A stretch of 64,000 nucleotides of DNA, taken from positions 16,016,897 to 16,080,896 of the forward strand of contig NC_049993.1 of assembly GCF_000003815.2 (NCBI RefSeq). The letters are read 5' to 3'. The notes under the pieces are model-generated. The model did not search any database. It was given only the letters and a program-made list of their open reading frames with translations, and was not told the DNA's origin. Position 1 is the stretch's first letter, and every line of letters starts with the position of its first letter. Source of the stretch: Branchiostoma floridae (Eukaryota; Chordata; Leptocardii; Amphioxiformes; Branchiostomatidae). The translations under genes and the position numbers were made by a program. Positions 1 through 11,545 of this stretch are shown here, piece by piece.

Positions 1-170
1 ACCACTTCACCGCGAACTTAAAACCACTGCGAACATTTTTCTATTATGGTATTAGACTGCCGTCTATGGTGTTACCGCGAAATTAAAACCAACGCGAAAA
101 GTCCCTTTTCCCGATACCGCGACATTAAATCCCCGCGAAATTAAATCCATTTACAGTATTGTAAAACGTT
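1..170. repeat. MITE copy 1 (CGCGAA-TTAAA family), truncated at window edge
   Basis: The stretch is rich in CGCGAAATTAAA-type words and ends in TCCATTTACAGTATT. The same arrangement occurs at about 16336-16551 and 37034-37291, where both ends are visible as short inverted repeats (ACTGTAAATGCA at the left, TGCATnTACAGT at the right). This copy starts outside the window. I infer a small non-autonomous DNA transposon family; no coding capacity is seen. Confidence 0.6.
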
Positions 171-470
171 ACCTTTACAGCACCACAAATTTTAAAACGA
201 AATTCCTGGGAAAGAGAGGGGTAACTTCCTTCCTTTTTGTTTGAGAGAAGTAACTTCACTCACATTGTGACAGTTTGACTTGATTCTAAGGAAGGCATCT
301 GGAGAAAGAAGAAAACCTACCTTCTTTAAGAACAAGTGTAGAATCCGAGTATTATTGCGCAGTATTGACATCACCCTCCACCAGGCGCAGGAAGCAGCTA
401 CGAGTAGAGGACGGTGGAGATCCTTGGTACATGCAGTTGGCTCTACGCACCACGTGCAAGAGGATGAGTG

Positions 471-522
471 AGTGAGTGAGTGAGTGAGTGATGAGTGAGT
501 GAGTGAGTGAGTGAGTGAGTGA
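471..522. repeat. (GAGT)n microsatellite
   Basis: About thirteen GAGT units interrupted once by GAT. Open frames across it read as Ser-Leu-Thr-His repeats on the minus strand and are artefacts of the repeat. Related arrays lie at 20220-20314 and 50990-51415. Confidence 0.9.
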
Positions 523-1675
523 ATAGAATCCGAGTGTGTCTTTAGGCACATGACAACGTCCCTCCTGAACAGATGTAGAGTTACATCGCCAAATAGCAAT
601 TTGATACTGAAGCAACTGGATACGATTGTCCAAAACCATATCCAGTTGCTTAAGTAAGTGCTATTTAGCGTATCTTATTACCTGGATGTCTAACCTTCAT
701 CGACGTAGATTAATGTCGTCTTCTGAAACTGAGATTTCCAAGAAACACATGATTATCATAACAAAGGGAACAAAATCTATTCTTTTCTGCGTTCCCTGTA
801 TTCATGCCATGTGCCGGCAGACTTGCAGTTCCAAACGACACAACTTCTGAGACATTTCAAATCACCGTACCGTTTGCATGTCTGTTGGTCTGTCTATCCA
901 GTTAGGAGGTTCAAACCCTTAGTATGTTTGTGGACAGTATACTTGTTACTCGAAAAGCTGTGCGGGTTGGGGTCAGGAAAACGAAGGTCAAGTTTGATAT
1001 TGGGCCTCCTAGCAGCTTTCTACGTTACTGCAATGGAACGTCCGATTTTGATATCTCATGTTCAAGACATGTACATAAGACATAATTTCTGAGTGGTAGA
1101 TACTAATAAGTCATGTGTTGGGCTTATCACAGTAGCTAGCCTATTCCCAACAACTACATATGTGATGAGTGCGGGAGGACATGTAAATCCAGAATCGGAC
1201 TTATCAGCCACAAAAGAACACACGCGGTCAACCTGATGTGACGTCATCGTCGGCACCGCGTACCGACGGACCGCCTTAAGCAATACCTATAGCTATTTAT
1301 TTGTGTCATCATGTTGGCTCCATCGCTGCACACAAAGATGCACATACACCATCTGATGCGCCTATTCATGGCATGTTGTGTATAAAATGATGATCCTAAG
1401 CTTTTTGTGTCACAAGTTGAGTGGCCATGTGAATTTAAAATCCGAATAAGAACTCGGCATGTAACATTTTAATCGTCCAATTTCTGGAGATCAAACAGAT
1501 CTCTGTGGCGCCCAATGTTATTTTGCACCGTGAAGGTGTGTCATATTCGAATGAAAATTCGACCTATTCATGCAGAAACCGTTGCCTTATAATAGCTGCT
1601 TGTTTCGCAAAATGGCAATATTGGATGTGACAGCTTTTTAGAACCTAATAAAATGTACACTATACCACAGCTATC

Positions 1676-1815
1676 GTAGCCTAGCTGGGTAACGTTACCA
1701 TGCAGGTAGTAGTTCACCCCTATCATATGTTCGCTTCTCGCTACCAGAGTTTGGGGCGACTGTATATAGTGTATAATACACGCCGGAGCGAACTACTTTC
1801 CGGATGGTACTCAGG
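1676..1815. repeat. TIR element copy 1 (TAGCCTGGGTACC family)
   Basis: The left end resembles TAGCCTGGGTAACGTTACCA and the right end GGATGGTACTCAGGCT, an imperfect inverted pair. The inner part has GAGCGAACTACTTTCCGGAT and GACTGTATATAGTGTATAAT, both shared with 11117-11545 and 15838-16080. This is a short member of a non-autonomous DNA transposon family with at least three copies in the window. Confidence 0.65.
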
Positions 1816-2427
1816 CTGCATATCAGTAAAGTGCGAAGGAAATATATGATCATTTGTTTGTGAAATGCCTTGCATACTATCGTTCTTGATTTAAAATGGT
1901 TGCATTTTGGAAATTAAGGTCAAACAAGACTTAAAAATTTAAACCCCTTTGCGAGCCTTTCGCCGTTTCCCCATTCCTGAAAAGACCGAAATTTGGCAAT
2001 TTGGAGGTCGTCTTAGTCACTTTTCTAGTCGCGGCTGGGAGCAGTACTGCAGATTGGGCTCTCATAGGGTATAACATCCGTAGGTGTAAAATATAAAAAG
2101 GCACAAGACGACACCATTAAAACCAGTGGAAACTTTGCCAAAATATGTCCAGACGCCCTTGCCTACAGGTAGAAGGGCTTTTGAGACGTTAAGAAACATG
2201 AGTTGACCTATAAAAGGATCGATGTCTAGGCGCCGCGTGAGGAGCCCATGTGACAGCGTGAAGCGCCGCCTACATTCATGCACATATCATTTCTCAGCCG
2301 TAATGATGGTAATGTTATCATGGTAATCGTACGTAGTGTTAAGGATACATGTACATTGCCACCTTTAATTTTTCCTAAGTTATCTCAGTGTATGTCCCAA
2401 CCATGCTGTATGTATGATGTATTATGT

Positions 2428-2727
2428 ATGTGTCCGGCATCCTCCTATGCAGGGACATCCAACCGCCAAACTGCCTGTCTGGATGTGCCCTGCTCTTTCA
2501 ACCGTCACTCTTAGTTCCTGTGGACACCCGCCCCAAACCAGCTGTCAGCCAATCAGAGAATAGGCTTTCCGTTTTAATAAGCTGCCTCGTATGTATAAGG
2601 GTAACCTCATTAATATTTATAAACAGGGCGGTCAGGAACTAAGGGTGACGGTTGAAAGAGCTGGGCACATCTAGACAGGCAGTTTTGCTGTTGGATGCCC
2701 CTGCGTAGGAGGGTGGTGCCCGGGGGC
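2428..2727. repeat. Foldback element with ~100-bp inverted arms
   Basis: The left arm (about 2430-2530) and right arm (about 2625-2727) are inverted copies of each other. GGACATCCAACCGCCAAACT on the left faces a matching GTTGGATGCC block on the right, and CAACCGTCACTCTTAGTTCC faces GGAACTAAGGGTGACGGTTG. The spacer is about 95 bp. This fits a non-autonomous foldback DNA transposon. The small open frames in it are by-products. Confidence 0.75.
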
Positions 2728-3919
2728 ACCTGAAAAGCAGGCAGCAGCCTAAATGTGTTTCTCCCTGGTAAAATGAATAAAAATGAAATTAAATGTGGAC
2801 ATCATTCGATCTCTCTCTCGAAAATTCTGGCCTTTTCGTTTCTTGTCACCAGACCACAAAGAACATAACGTTACCTGCAAAATATAGACTTACAAATTTG
2901 TAGACAGGTAAAACACGGTACTTTTGTCAGATCAGAACTGCCTTCAGGGAGATTAAAGGCGGTCAACTAAACGTCGGCTGTTGGTTGTGCATATATAGAT
3001 TCTGGTTGTCAATAAAGAAGCTTGTTATCCACTCTACTGTACTGTATGGCTAGCAACTTAATGTTGAGTCAACGATCCCGGCCCTGTTTGTAACTAACAG
3101 AAGAAACGGCACTGGAAAACCTGCTCCACCACAGTTTGATGGATAAAAACAACCGTAGGTATGATATAGATTTGTAAAGTTTCAGCATTTCTTCCCAAGC
3201 CATTCTTCGCATCGTGCGGTCTTTCCAACCAACTTTATCAACCCAAAATCCCAGTCACCAAACATGTCCCATCTTAACGATGAGCACTAAATTCTCTGAT
3301 TGATCCAACCCGTCTATCTGCCAAAACGTTGGGCAATTTATCCCCTCACCTGTTGCATGCAGAAAAAAGTCAAACAATTCAAAAGTAGAGATAGATTTCT
3401 AATAGCTGCTATGTATCTACGTCCCTTACTTTCTCATATATTGTTGTTTAGCCTAGTTTGAAATTAGCCCACCGGCATGAATCCTGATGAAATGAAACTT
3501 GAGAAGGTATTTCTAACCTGAGCTGTGATATAATTTTTTTCGGTCGGTTTTCCTTTGATTATTGGATGCGGTTTGAACACACCCGGGGACATTGCAGCGG
3601 TTTCCTGATTAGATTTTCAATGTTGGAGCTCCTCGCAGCAGGCGGCATGTTTGTGGTCTCCATGCACGCCTACGTTGGTAACATCATCAATGGTGACAGC
3701 CATATCAGGGGATATTGGAAACCGGCGGGAGGGCCCGGCGTTTTCTCTGTCCCTAGAATAGCTCCAACCTACTTCTCCATCAGGATGTCATATTATAAAC
3801 GATTGTCAGTCAGGATTCTTCTAGAAATCGCATCCATCCAGGCAAACTATCTGGAAAATAGCCCTGTCGTCAGGAAAGGTTTCTAAGTATAGAACCTACA
3901 TTGTTGTAATTTTTGTTTC

Positions 3920-4100
3920 CCTACTCTCCTAGCAGACGGCTGTTTTTTTAACGTTCTTTTAGTCGTTTTCATCGGGCTTTCTATTTTGTATGTGTCAAAA
4001 CGACACAGCAATATAAAATACAAAATAGAAAGCCCGATAAAAACGACTAAAAAAACGTTTAAAAAACAGCCGGAGCCTAACCTCTGCTTGGAGAGCAATG
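3920..4100. repeat. Foldback MITE, ~55-bp arms
   Basis: CGGCTGTTTTTTTAACGTTC and ATCGGGCTTTCTATTTTGTA on the left are mirrored by ATACAAAATAGAAAGCCCGA and a TTTAAAAAACAGCCG block on the right. The spacer is about 20 bp. Half-elements ending in AACAGCC(G/A)GAGCC followed by CTGCTTGGAGA-type sequence recur at about 6220-6295 and 13903-13945, so this is a multi-copy family. Confidence 0.75.
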
Positions 4101-6019
4101 TGTCCCTACTTCATACACCTACGTTACACAAATTCATAACAAAACCTTTGATTGTAAAACATATATGTTCCTACATTTTCAGTATCACAAAGAAGCGAGA
4201 AGAAGTCGAATTCACGTAGTAGATTTTGATTCTTGTGTTGGTTGATATTATATATATTTTATGTATCTGTCAATTATTCTTTTGATGCGATCTGTACTTA
4301 ATCCAGTGTGTGTAGATCTTTAATTATTCATTCTATTATTGACTGATGAAGTTTAGTTATATTATATTATATGAGCATTGTGTTACCGGTAAATATACTG
4401 TTTGACATGCTGTACAAGAAGGCAGTTATGAACCCAATGAATATATATTTTTCTTTTTGTAAAGGAACTTGTAATAGACCTGATTACAGTTGAGCTTACA
4501 GTTGTGACATACAAAATTTGCCATTCTTGTATAGGACTGTTTTGCCATAGCCAAAGCTGTAGGGCTGGTATCATCATGATGAATTAGGATGTTACCATGG
4601 TCAATATTACAATCTTCCTGTTAGTGAGTTCAAATGACCATAGAAATCATCTGGATATGTGGCCAAGTGTTCAATCTAATCGTGTGGTTTGCATTTTACC
4701 AGTAGTACAATTTCCGTCACTTGCCACGTTCGAACGGGCTATGAGTATGACATCATCGAAGTCGTCTCCTAACAACAAAACGCTGCATTGTACGTCAAAG
4801 GTTCTGTAACCATTGTAACGAAAGCATACCGTGCGAGTCTTGTACGGATGGTTAAAAAAAACTATGCAGATTATGATAAACATCCAGTGAGCCTCCCTAC
4901 TGAGTTTTCCTTCCACTAGGCAATGTACGTATGAACGAGTGTATGTCGGATTGTTTACCACGTTAGTCATTGGTAAAAATGCTCAGTTTGTGAAGAGTCT
5001 TCTTTCCTGTTCGCTTTTCATCATATGTCACGTTATTTATTGTCTTGTTGAATATTTTTGTCCATGAACACGATTGAGGTTTTAGGTAATCGTACGTTTT
5101 GTGATGTTGTAGCCATAATATGTACAATTGCTGCTCAGTGGGAGATCTGCCCAAGGATATTAATATTGAGGATAGAAATGACCAGCTAGAAGACGGAGAG
5201 AGTCATGCTCATACATGCAACCAGCACGGCCGGGTGAATGTAGAAATGAATTTATAATTGTTCCTTTCTTACATTCATCTACGTCTTTCACTTTCCCGTA
5301 TACAATTGTTTAGCCTAGTTTGAAATTAGCTCAGGGGCATGAGATGATGATGATTACCTATACATGTACGGCCGCACCCAGCACGGCCGGATGATGATAA
5401 TTACCTATACATGTATCCAGTTCTGTCAATCCAGCCAATGATTACAAGCATGCTGTATCATGTTAATACACTGAAATGATCGAGCAAGAAGGGCCAAGGT
5501 GTACCAGGGCCGGATCGGAAGAGAGGTGCAAGAGGAAATATTCACGACCCATGTGTTATGATTACAAATATCATATTACAAAATTGCAAGAATGGATTAT
5601 ACAGTTTAATAGGGCCATGCTGATTTGATTATATGAATGAAATCCATGGGGAACTCCAACATTGACCCCCCCCCCCCAAAAAAAAACGTTCATTTACAGT
5701 CTAAGTTGTCAGAAAGGTTGAATAGATGACTGAACACACGGAGTAACGTTTTGGTATACCGAACAATTGTTTCTTCATGCTTGTTCTTTCAAATCCTCTT
5801 TGACCTTGGAATTGACTTTGGCACTTTATGACATCAGTAACAGTTTTTCAGTGTTTTTTTTTTTCACATTTACGGCATATAACGTTATATGCGTATTTTG
5901 CAGCTGCTTTGTACGATTTACAGTATGACCAAGGAGGTTGAAAGAGGGTTTTCACATCTAGCATTTTCCTCACAGAGTCGGCATGGCCGCCATGGGAACA
6001 AGTGAAACAGAAGGAACAG

Positions 6020-6092
6020 CGTCCTGGCTCCCGGGAATCGAACCCGGGCCTGACAGTTCACAACCCAGCGCCGCTAACAACTACGCTTAAAG
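6020..6092 (-). repeat. tRNA-like sequence (probable SINE head or tRNA pseudogene)
   Basis: On the minus strand there is a good box B (GGTTCGATTCC, 6034-6044) inside a T-arm-like hairpin (CCCGG / CCGGG), and an upstream box-A-like TAGTTGTTAGCGGC (about 6071-6084). The 3' acceptor-like GCCAGGA has no matching 5' strand, so a cloverleaf with a proper acceptor stem does not form. I read it as a tRNA-derived repeat, not a working tRNA. Confidence 0.5.
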
Positions 6093-6552
6093 GGCCAAGC
6101 CGTTTGGTAGTGCTTGAACCCCACTGTTGATCCAAGCATTAAGATCCCTGTCATCAAACAGAGGCTCTTCCGTGGCTCTTACGAACATGAAGAAAAGGGT
6201 ACAAAGCATAAAGTATAAAGCCCGACAAAAACGCCGAAAAAACACTTTTTATTAAACAGCCGGAGCCAAGCCGAACTTCTGCTTGAAGAGTAGTGTGTAG
6301 GTGGAGTGAGATGTCTAACAATAGTTCATATTACAACAAATCTGATTGGACAATTCCCCAACGAGTTTCTCCCTCGTCGCAACAATGAATCTTCCCCTTT
6401 GGTACTTAATGGTGCACACATAGCAGCAAAACCCCTCAGTTACAGACTGACAGTAATTGCCACAGAGAGAAAGAGAAAGAGAGGATAAGAGCATGTGCCT
6501 CTGGTAGCGCGCGTGGCGCCGACACTATAGGTACTGAAACAAACTGTACAAG

Positions 6553-7779
6553 ATGGATGGAAACACCAGCAGCATAACATTGGGACCTCCGGACGACAGA
6601 CTTTGGGTGGTGAGGTTGAAAGTTTCTTTTATGTCAATCGAAAGCATATTGGTCATCCTCGGTAACTTTATAGTCATACTCTTCACGTTAAGGAGGAACA
6701 CGTTCCCCCGTAACGCAAGCGTCTACATCTTTGCCATGGCAGTCGCGGACTTTATCAAGGGCGTGGGGTTCGCGGCCCATGTAGGACCGTTCCTGAACCA
6801 GAGTCTGTCAGAGTCTGTGGCTTGGTGTGAAGGGTGGGGGTACGTACAGTCGGCACTTCGATTTTCCTCCGTCCACCTCGTCACCTGCGTCTGTGTGGAC
6901 AGGTGTTTGGCCGTGTGGTGGAGCAGGTATGCAGAGGTGATGTCGTTCACAAAGTCTGTTGTTGTGACCGTTACTGTGATTTCTCTCGGTGTGATCACGA
7001 CAGTAGTCGTCCCAGCTTCGCAAGGTTGGGCGACCGTACAGTTTCGGTTGCGTGAGGGCAGCTGTTCGTTTGGTCCCCCGCAAAACGGTGTTGGATGGAA
7101 AGGAAGTATTCCAGCTTTCTTCATACTGGTCGTAGTCCCACTCGTGGCCACTGTCGTCGCAAACGTTCTGATCTGTAGAGCCATGGCGATTGTCGGGGAT
7201 GCTGGCGCGGATTCCACTCGAGCACTCCCGGACAGACCAGACCAGCCGAGAGACCAGGACCAAATCGAGCTGGCTACCAACGTGGCGACGCCGGCACCCC
7301 CTCGGCCGGGACATGCAGCCTGGCCCGACGACGACATCCAGCCAGCGCCTGATCCCTCGGCGGACCAAGCTTCCGCAGAAGACACCCGCGGGGTTTCGGA
7401 GACCGCCAACGACCCCATGGACCCCGCCAGCCCTAGACCACCACAGGCTCAAGCCGTGAAACGTACAGGGTGCTGCAGATGCAGTCGAGTAGGTTCGAAG
7501 TCGCTGATTGCCATGGCCGTAGTCGTCTTCGGACTGCAGTCAATGCTGTTTGTAGTGAAGGTCTACGACGGCCTCATCGCTTCCGTGGACGACGACCTGT
7601 ACTTTGCACTGGTGTGGGTGTCCAACAGCCACGCATTTGCGAATGTCATCTTGTACAGCCTGATCCACACCACCTTCCAGGTGTCCGTCGTGAGGGGCAT
7701 CATAGCGGTACTCCTGTTCCTGTTACGCCTTTGCTTTACACGCGTGGAGCCGGAACACCAGCCCGCCACCAGTATATAA
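6553..7779 (+). CDS. Intronless class A (rhodopsin-like) G-protein-coupled receptor, orphan
   Basis: A 408-residue plasma-membrane receptor in one exon. Seven hydrophobic segments are visible at about 24-46, 57-80, 95-120, 134-155, 185-208, 316-338 and 349-371. Class A landmarks are Gly37-Asn38 in TM1, the LxxxD-like AMAVAD (Asp66) in TM2, Cys92 before TM3 with Cys171 in loop 2 (likely disulfide), and NxxxY-type NVILY (364-368) in TM7. The TM3 motif is DRC (116-118), not DRY. TM6 lacks the usual CWxP and reads FGLQSMLF. Loop 3 is long (about 209-315), rich in Pro, Asp and Ala, and has a CCRC cluster before TM6. Asn4 (NTS) is a glycosylation site in the short N-terminus. The ATG is the first in frame, preceded by ACAAG. 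Ligand and G-protein partner cannot be told. Large intronless lineage-specific receptor families are known in amphioxus, and this could be one. Confidence 0.85.
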   Translation: MDGNTSSITLGPPDDRLWVVRLKVSFMSIESILVILGNFIVILFTLRRNTFPRNASVYIFAMAVADFIKGVGFAAHVGPFLNQSLSESVAWCEGWGYVQSALRFSSVHLVTCVCVDRCLAVWWSRYAEVMSFTKSVVVTVTVISLGVITTVVVPASQGWATVQFRLREGSCSFGPPQNGVGWKGSIPAFFILVVVPLVATVVANVLICRAMAIVGDAGADSTRALPDRPDQPRDQDQIELATNVATPAPPRPGHAAWPDDDIQPAPDPSADQASAEDTRGVSETANDPMDPASPRPPQAQAVKRTGCCRCSRVGSKSLIAMAVVVFGLQSMLFVVKVYDGLIASVDDDLYFALVWVSNSHAFANVILYSLIHTTFQVSVVRGIIAVLLFLLRLCFTRVEPEHQPATSI

Positions 7780-8825
7780 GAAGCAGGAACACCTCTGGAA
7801 CGAGTACATGAAGTAAGTGATCTCATTTAGTCCGTTCTTTACATTTTGTCTACGCGGTTTGATTCATCCAATATTCATCCTATATTTGTATACTAACTGG
7901 CGAATCATCCAGGCCGTGAGCAGGGATGTACATTTGGCACATCAAAACGTCCTCTAAATGTTGTTCATGGGTAGACGATACATGACTACACAAATATCTG
8001 TTTCTTGCACGGTAAACGTTTGTTCATGAGATCTTTAATCTCCTCATATCAATATTTAATTTGTAACACATACTTCCGAGAATGCATGTCAACCGGTACC
8101 TGTGGCTGCAGTTTACGTATACGTTTGGTAGCTGATCATAATCGACCATTCATATAAAGCATCAGTGATAAGAACGGTACCGGTGTAGAATCGTTCTCCA
8201 ACACTTCTCGTTGCTTCTGTATTTAATTACAGCAGAAAACTGCGTTTGTACCAATGGATGTATATCTGTCTATTAGAAATCAAGTATACTTTTTAAAATA
8301 CCCCTGTGTGTTCTGTTGAATTCCAGTTTTAGTATTGTGAAACTGTATTTACGGGGATCACTTCGGCCGAAATCAAAGAAAGAAAGCGAAACCTACCGAT
8401 TGACCATATTGTCTTTAGGACCATATTGAAAAACACAAGATTAAAGTTCCCAGGCCGTCTCTACCTTTCTCCTTGGAACAGCTTTTAAAGTCGTATATGC
8501 TTTTTGTCGGTGCTTTCAGGCGACTGTCTGCGGATTCGTCTGCAAAGATGTCTGCCCTCTCAGAGGCAGTCAGTAGCCCGAGGTTCTCGCTCTGACTCAC
8601 AAGAATGGGACTTATGGAATAGTGGAACGTTTCGGTCCCGCTTGATTCGCTATGATCGATAAGCTATACAAATTGGACGTTTTTGTGCTCTGGTTAAAAG
8701 AATAGGCTTATCCCCGAACCACCCCAAGCTGTGGTATTATATGTACAGAGATATTGTAATTTACATTTGACATGATGATAGAATGTAACCAACATAATGT
8801 ACTAGAAATCCTCATCTACAGCAGC

Positions 8826-8880
8826 AAAAAAAAAAAAAAAAAAAAAGAGAAAAGAAAAGAAAGAAAAAGAAAATAAGAAG
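8826..8880. repeat. Poly-A / AAAGA tract
   Basis: About 21 A followed by AAAGA-type repeats. It could be the tail of an old retroposed sequence, but no flanking duplication was found. Confidence 0.7.
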
Positions 8881-9359
8881 ATACTAGTACATGTGCTTGG
8901 AAGTAGCATTAATGTATGTGAAAAACTATTGACTGTATTTAAGAGCCCACCGAGCTCGAATGTACATGTATATAGGCTGTTGTTAGAACTGAACTGAACT
9001 GTTAGATCTCAATTGGTCACCATGTTTAGAATTTACGACTGAGACACTGATCATGACCTCCCAAGTTAGACCCTCTTGGCTGAAAGTAACAACTTCCAGG
9101 CCTCCAGTAGGCACCCTGTGCAGTCAGGCACACAAGACACTGATAAGCCAGATGTGGCCGTGTTTCCCTAGGAAGCATGGAGGTTCATGTAGGAAGACAT
9201 GTTTGTAGACATGTTTGTATGAAGACTATGATGCACTGATGTTGTAACTTCTCTCACTGAGCCTTGATATTCAATGCTAAAGGGTAGACTTAGCTTACTA
9301 TGTAAAGAAATGGCAGGAAAATCTACTTTTTGTATTGTCCAAATATTACGTAGCATAGC

Positions 9360-9535
9360 TTTAGTAACTTATTGGGTTCGACTTCTTTTTCTGAGACAGT
9401 GGAAGACAAAAGATCCCACTTTTTTCTGTAATGTGTGGGTTTTGCAACGTTAAAAGGAGAGTAGTTTGGTGGCTTCCTATAAGAGCTCTTTTCTCTCTTG
9501 ATCATAGAAGAGGCAGCAGTTTGAGATAAAATGTG
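9360..9535. repeat. Dispersed repeat, copy 1
   Basis: Blocks such as GTAACTTATTG, CTTCTTTTTCTGAGACAG, AAAGATCCCAC, TGTAATGTGTGGGTTTTGC, TTTCTCTCTTGATCATAGAA and AAATGTGTTTCG occur in the same order at 14118-14330, with insertions of up to 50 bp between them. Class unknown. Confidence 0.65.
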
Positions 9536-9680
9536 TTTCGTAGTCTATTTCGTAGTCTAGTCTATTCTATAGTCTATTCGTTACCTTCCTGGCGAAGGTA
9601 ATTAATGTACCATTTCAACACTTTCACCATGAAGATTATTGTTTTGGTTAAGGAGCAGGAATAGTGTCAAAAAAGACAAT

Positions 9681-9699
9681 TATATATATATATATATAT
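9681..9699. repeat. (TA)n microsatellite
   Basis: Uninterrupted TA run of about 19 bases. Confidence 0.85.
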
Positions 9700-11116
9700 T
9701 TGAATAAAATTATATGATGAAAATTAAAAAAAAATTGGAATACAATACGTATTTAGGATCAATGTAAAAAGATCGATCACTAAGTATACATTGCATATAA
9801 AATGTATTTTTGAGAAGGGTATATACATTTGAAATACATTTCAGGTCAATATTTTGAAAAAGATAGATGTACATTTTGAAATATGAAGTGTTCATGGGGG
9901 TTATGTTTTCACTAGCATTTGTGTTTTGTGTGTGAAGGCAGAGAGAACATGCCAGATTTGAAAACTAGCATCTGATTCAAAAGCAGGAACCAGTTTAAAA
10001 ATAGTTTGAAAATGGCACCAAACAAACAGGCAAGCAATTTGGTATTTGATAGTTATTGTGTTCCAAAGATTAGATCGCAAGTTCAATTATGGGCACCTAG
10101 CACCTTTCTATGGTATTGCAGCAGAACCTCCAGTTCTTGTGTAGTTTTCTTTGTAAAGTGTACGTCGTAATGTGTAATGTGCAGACTAGATTATTTATCT
10201 GCACTCACTCTGTAATATGGAAAGTGATTTTGTTGGCTGAATGTGGTTAGTGTGCCTGAAAATGTACTACTTAAAACAAGAAATTAAAGATACACAAACA
10301 AGGAACTTTCAGAGAATGTCTTTTTTGATAAACATTATTAACATAACAAATGTGGTTAGGATTGCACAAAATCTGAACTTGAAGAGACATGATCAATCCC
10401 ATCATTAGGCCGCACCAAATTTATTTGTTGCTTCTCGGATTCTTTTAGAAAAAAAATAATAATAATTTTTTTCAAAAGATCAGGGTCAATCGGGTGAAGA
10501 TATTCGGCTTAAATAACACAAAAAACAACAGCCTGGGCAGTTTAATGGCACGTTTTATACTATTAATTCCTTTCCTTTGATTTGCTACTAATGTTCTGAG
10601 TAAAAGGCATTGTTGTTAGACTGAAATTAAGTGTATGTGGCTTTGAATGGCAAAACCTGTATTATTTTTTTGAAAATAAAATAAAAAATGGACAAGAAAA
10701 TCTGAGAAGCAACAAATAGAATTGGTGTGGTCTTAGCTTTTCTCTCTGTGAGCTACAAAATATAATTTCCAGTAGCACCAACTGGTCTGAATATCATAAA
10801 ATAAATACCTTCAAATCTTTTAATACACTTTGGTCCCATAACTACGTTTTCCATTTAGTATAACTGTCATTCGTAATAACACACTTGTTAATGAAATAAC
10901 AAAAGATAAATAGCCCTAGGCATTAACTGAATAAATAATCTTTAAAAGAACAGTTATGAGGTAAAAGAAATTTCAATTAAAAGAAGTAAGTTGCAGTAAA
11001 CCAACAGGAAAAGGCATATCACGTCCTAATGTACAATGTACCTTCCTAGTAGAGTATTACAGCCAAACAAAACTGCTACAGCAAGTGTACAGAATATGCA
11101 TGAAAAATGGTACGAT

Positions 11117-11545
11117 ATAGCCTGGGTACCATCCGGATAGTAGTTCGCTCCTACGTTCGCTTCTGCTTTCCGTCTGGAGATGTGCGCATTCAAACCGTTT
11201 GGCGGTAACGTCAGTTAATGAGCGAATCTAGGAATAGGTTCTAGAGCGCTTGTTCGGTGACAACAGGCCTCCCACGAGCGGGCGGAGGGCTTGTGCGGTG
11301 TTAGAACGTCTGTTCGAACGAGCGCTTGAATCCATTCCATATTTCGCTTATGTGTAGGGACCAATCAGCGACTGCTTCCAAAATTTGGACGATTCCAGAC
11401 ATTAAGATGGTCCGCGTTCCCAGACGGAAGCACAGAGAAGCGACTGTATATAGTGTATACGTAATGAATGTCAGAGCTGGAAGCGACTGTATATAGTATA
11501 TAATGAACGCCGGAGCGAACTACTTTCCAGATGGTACCCAGGCTA
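11117..11545. repeat. TIR element copy 2, full length (429 bp)
   Basis: It starts TAGCCTGGGTACCATCCGGA and ends with the near-perfect inverse (ATGGTACCCAGGCTA). The arms continue inward as GTAGTTCGCTCC / GGAGCGAACTACTTTCC. Inside are two copies of GAAGCGACTGTATATAGT. This is the best-preserved member of the family also found at 1676-1815 and 15838-16080. No transposase frame is present, so it is non-autonomous. Confidence 0.8.

Larger units (their letters stand above)
171..2427. other. Non-genic stretch
   Basis: No open frame here resembles a known protein. It contains a GAGT microsatellite (471-522), a dispersed repeat around 620-660 (CCATATCCAGTTGCTT, seen again near 13640 on the other strand and at 31770), and a short TIR element at 1676-1815. 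The remainder looks like unconstrained intergenic DNA. Confidence 0.5.
2728..6552. other. Non-genic stretch upstream of the receptor gene
   Basis: No recognisable gene. A 106-codon open frame at 3566-3886 has no family features I know and no codon bias that stands out. Contents seen are a foldback element (3920-4100), a repeat shared by 3411-3480 and 5275-5340 (TTTAGCCTAGTTTGAAATTAG), a poly-C/poly-A tract at 5666-5687, and a tRNA-like sequence at 6020-6092. The receptor promoter should lie at the right end, but no clear TATA box was identified. Confidence 0.5.
7780..11116. other. Non-genic stretch downstream of the receptor
   Basis: The start should be the receptor 3' UTR, but no strong AATAAA lies close to the stop. 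Otherwise it is AT-rich DNA with a poly-A/GA tract (8826-8880), a TA microsatellite (9681-9699), and a dispersed repeat at 9360-9535 that recurs at 14118-14330. No coding exon was recognised on either strand. Confidence 0.45.

Noticed and set aside
3566-3886. 106-codon open frame
   Set aside because: No domain, signal or splice context. Length is possible by chance.
6020-6092. Functional tRNA gene
   Set aside because: Box A and box B are present, but the acceptor stem cannot pair.
6723-7452. Minus-strand frames of 231 and 214 codons opposite the receptor
   Set aside because: They are shadows of the GC-rich receptor gene. The plus-strand frame has the seven membrane segments and class A residues.
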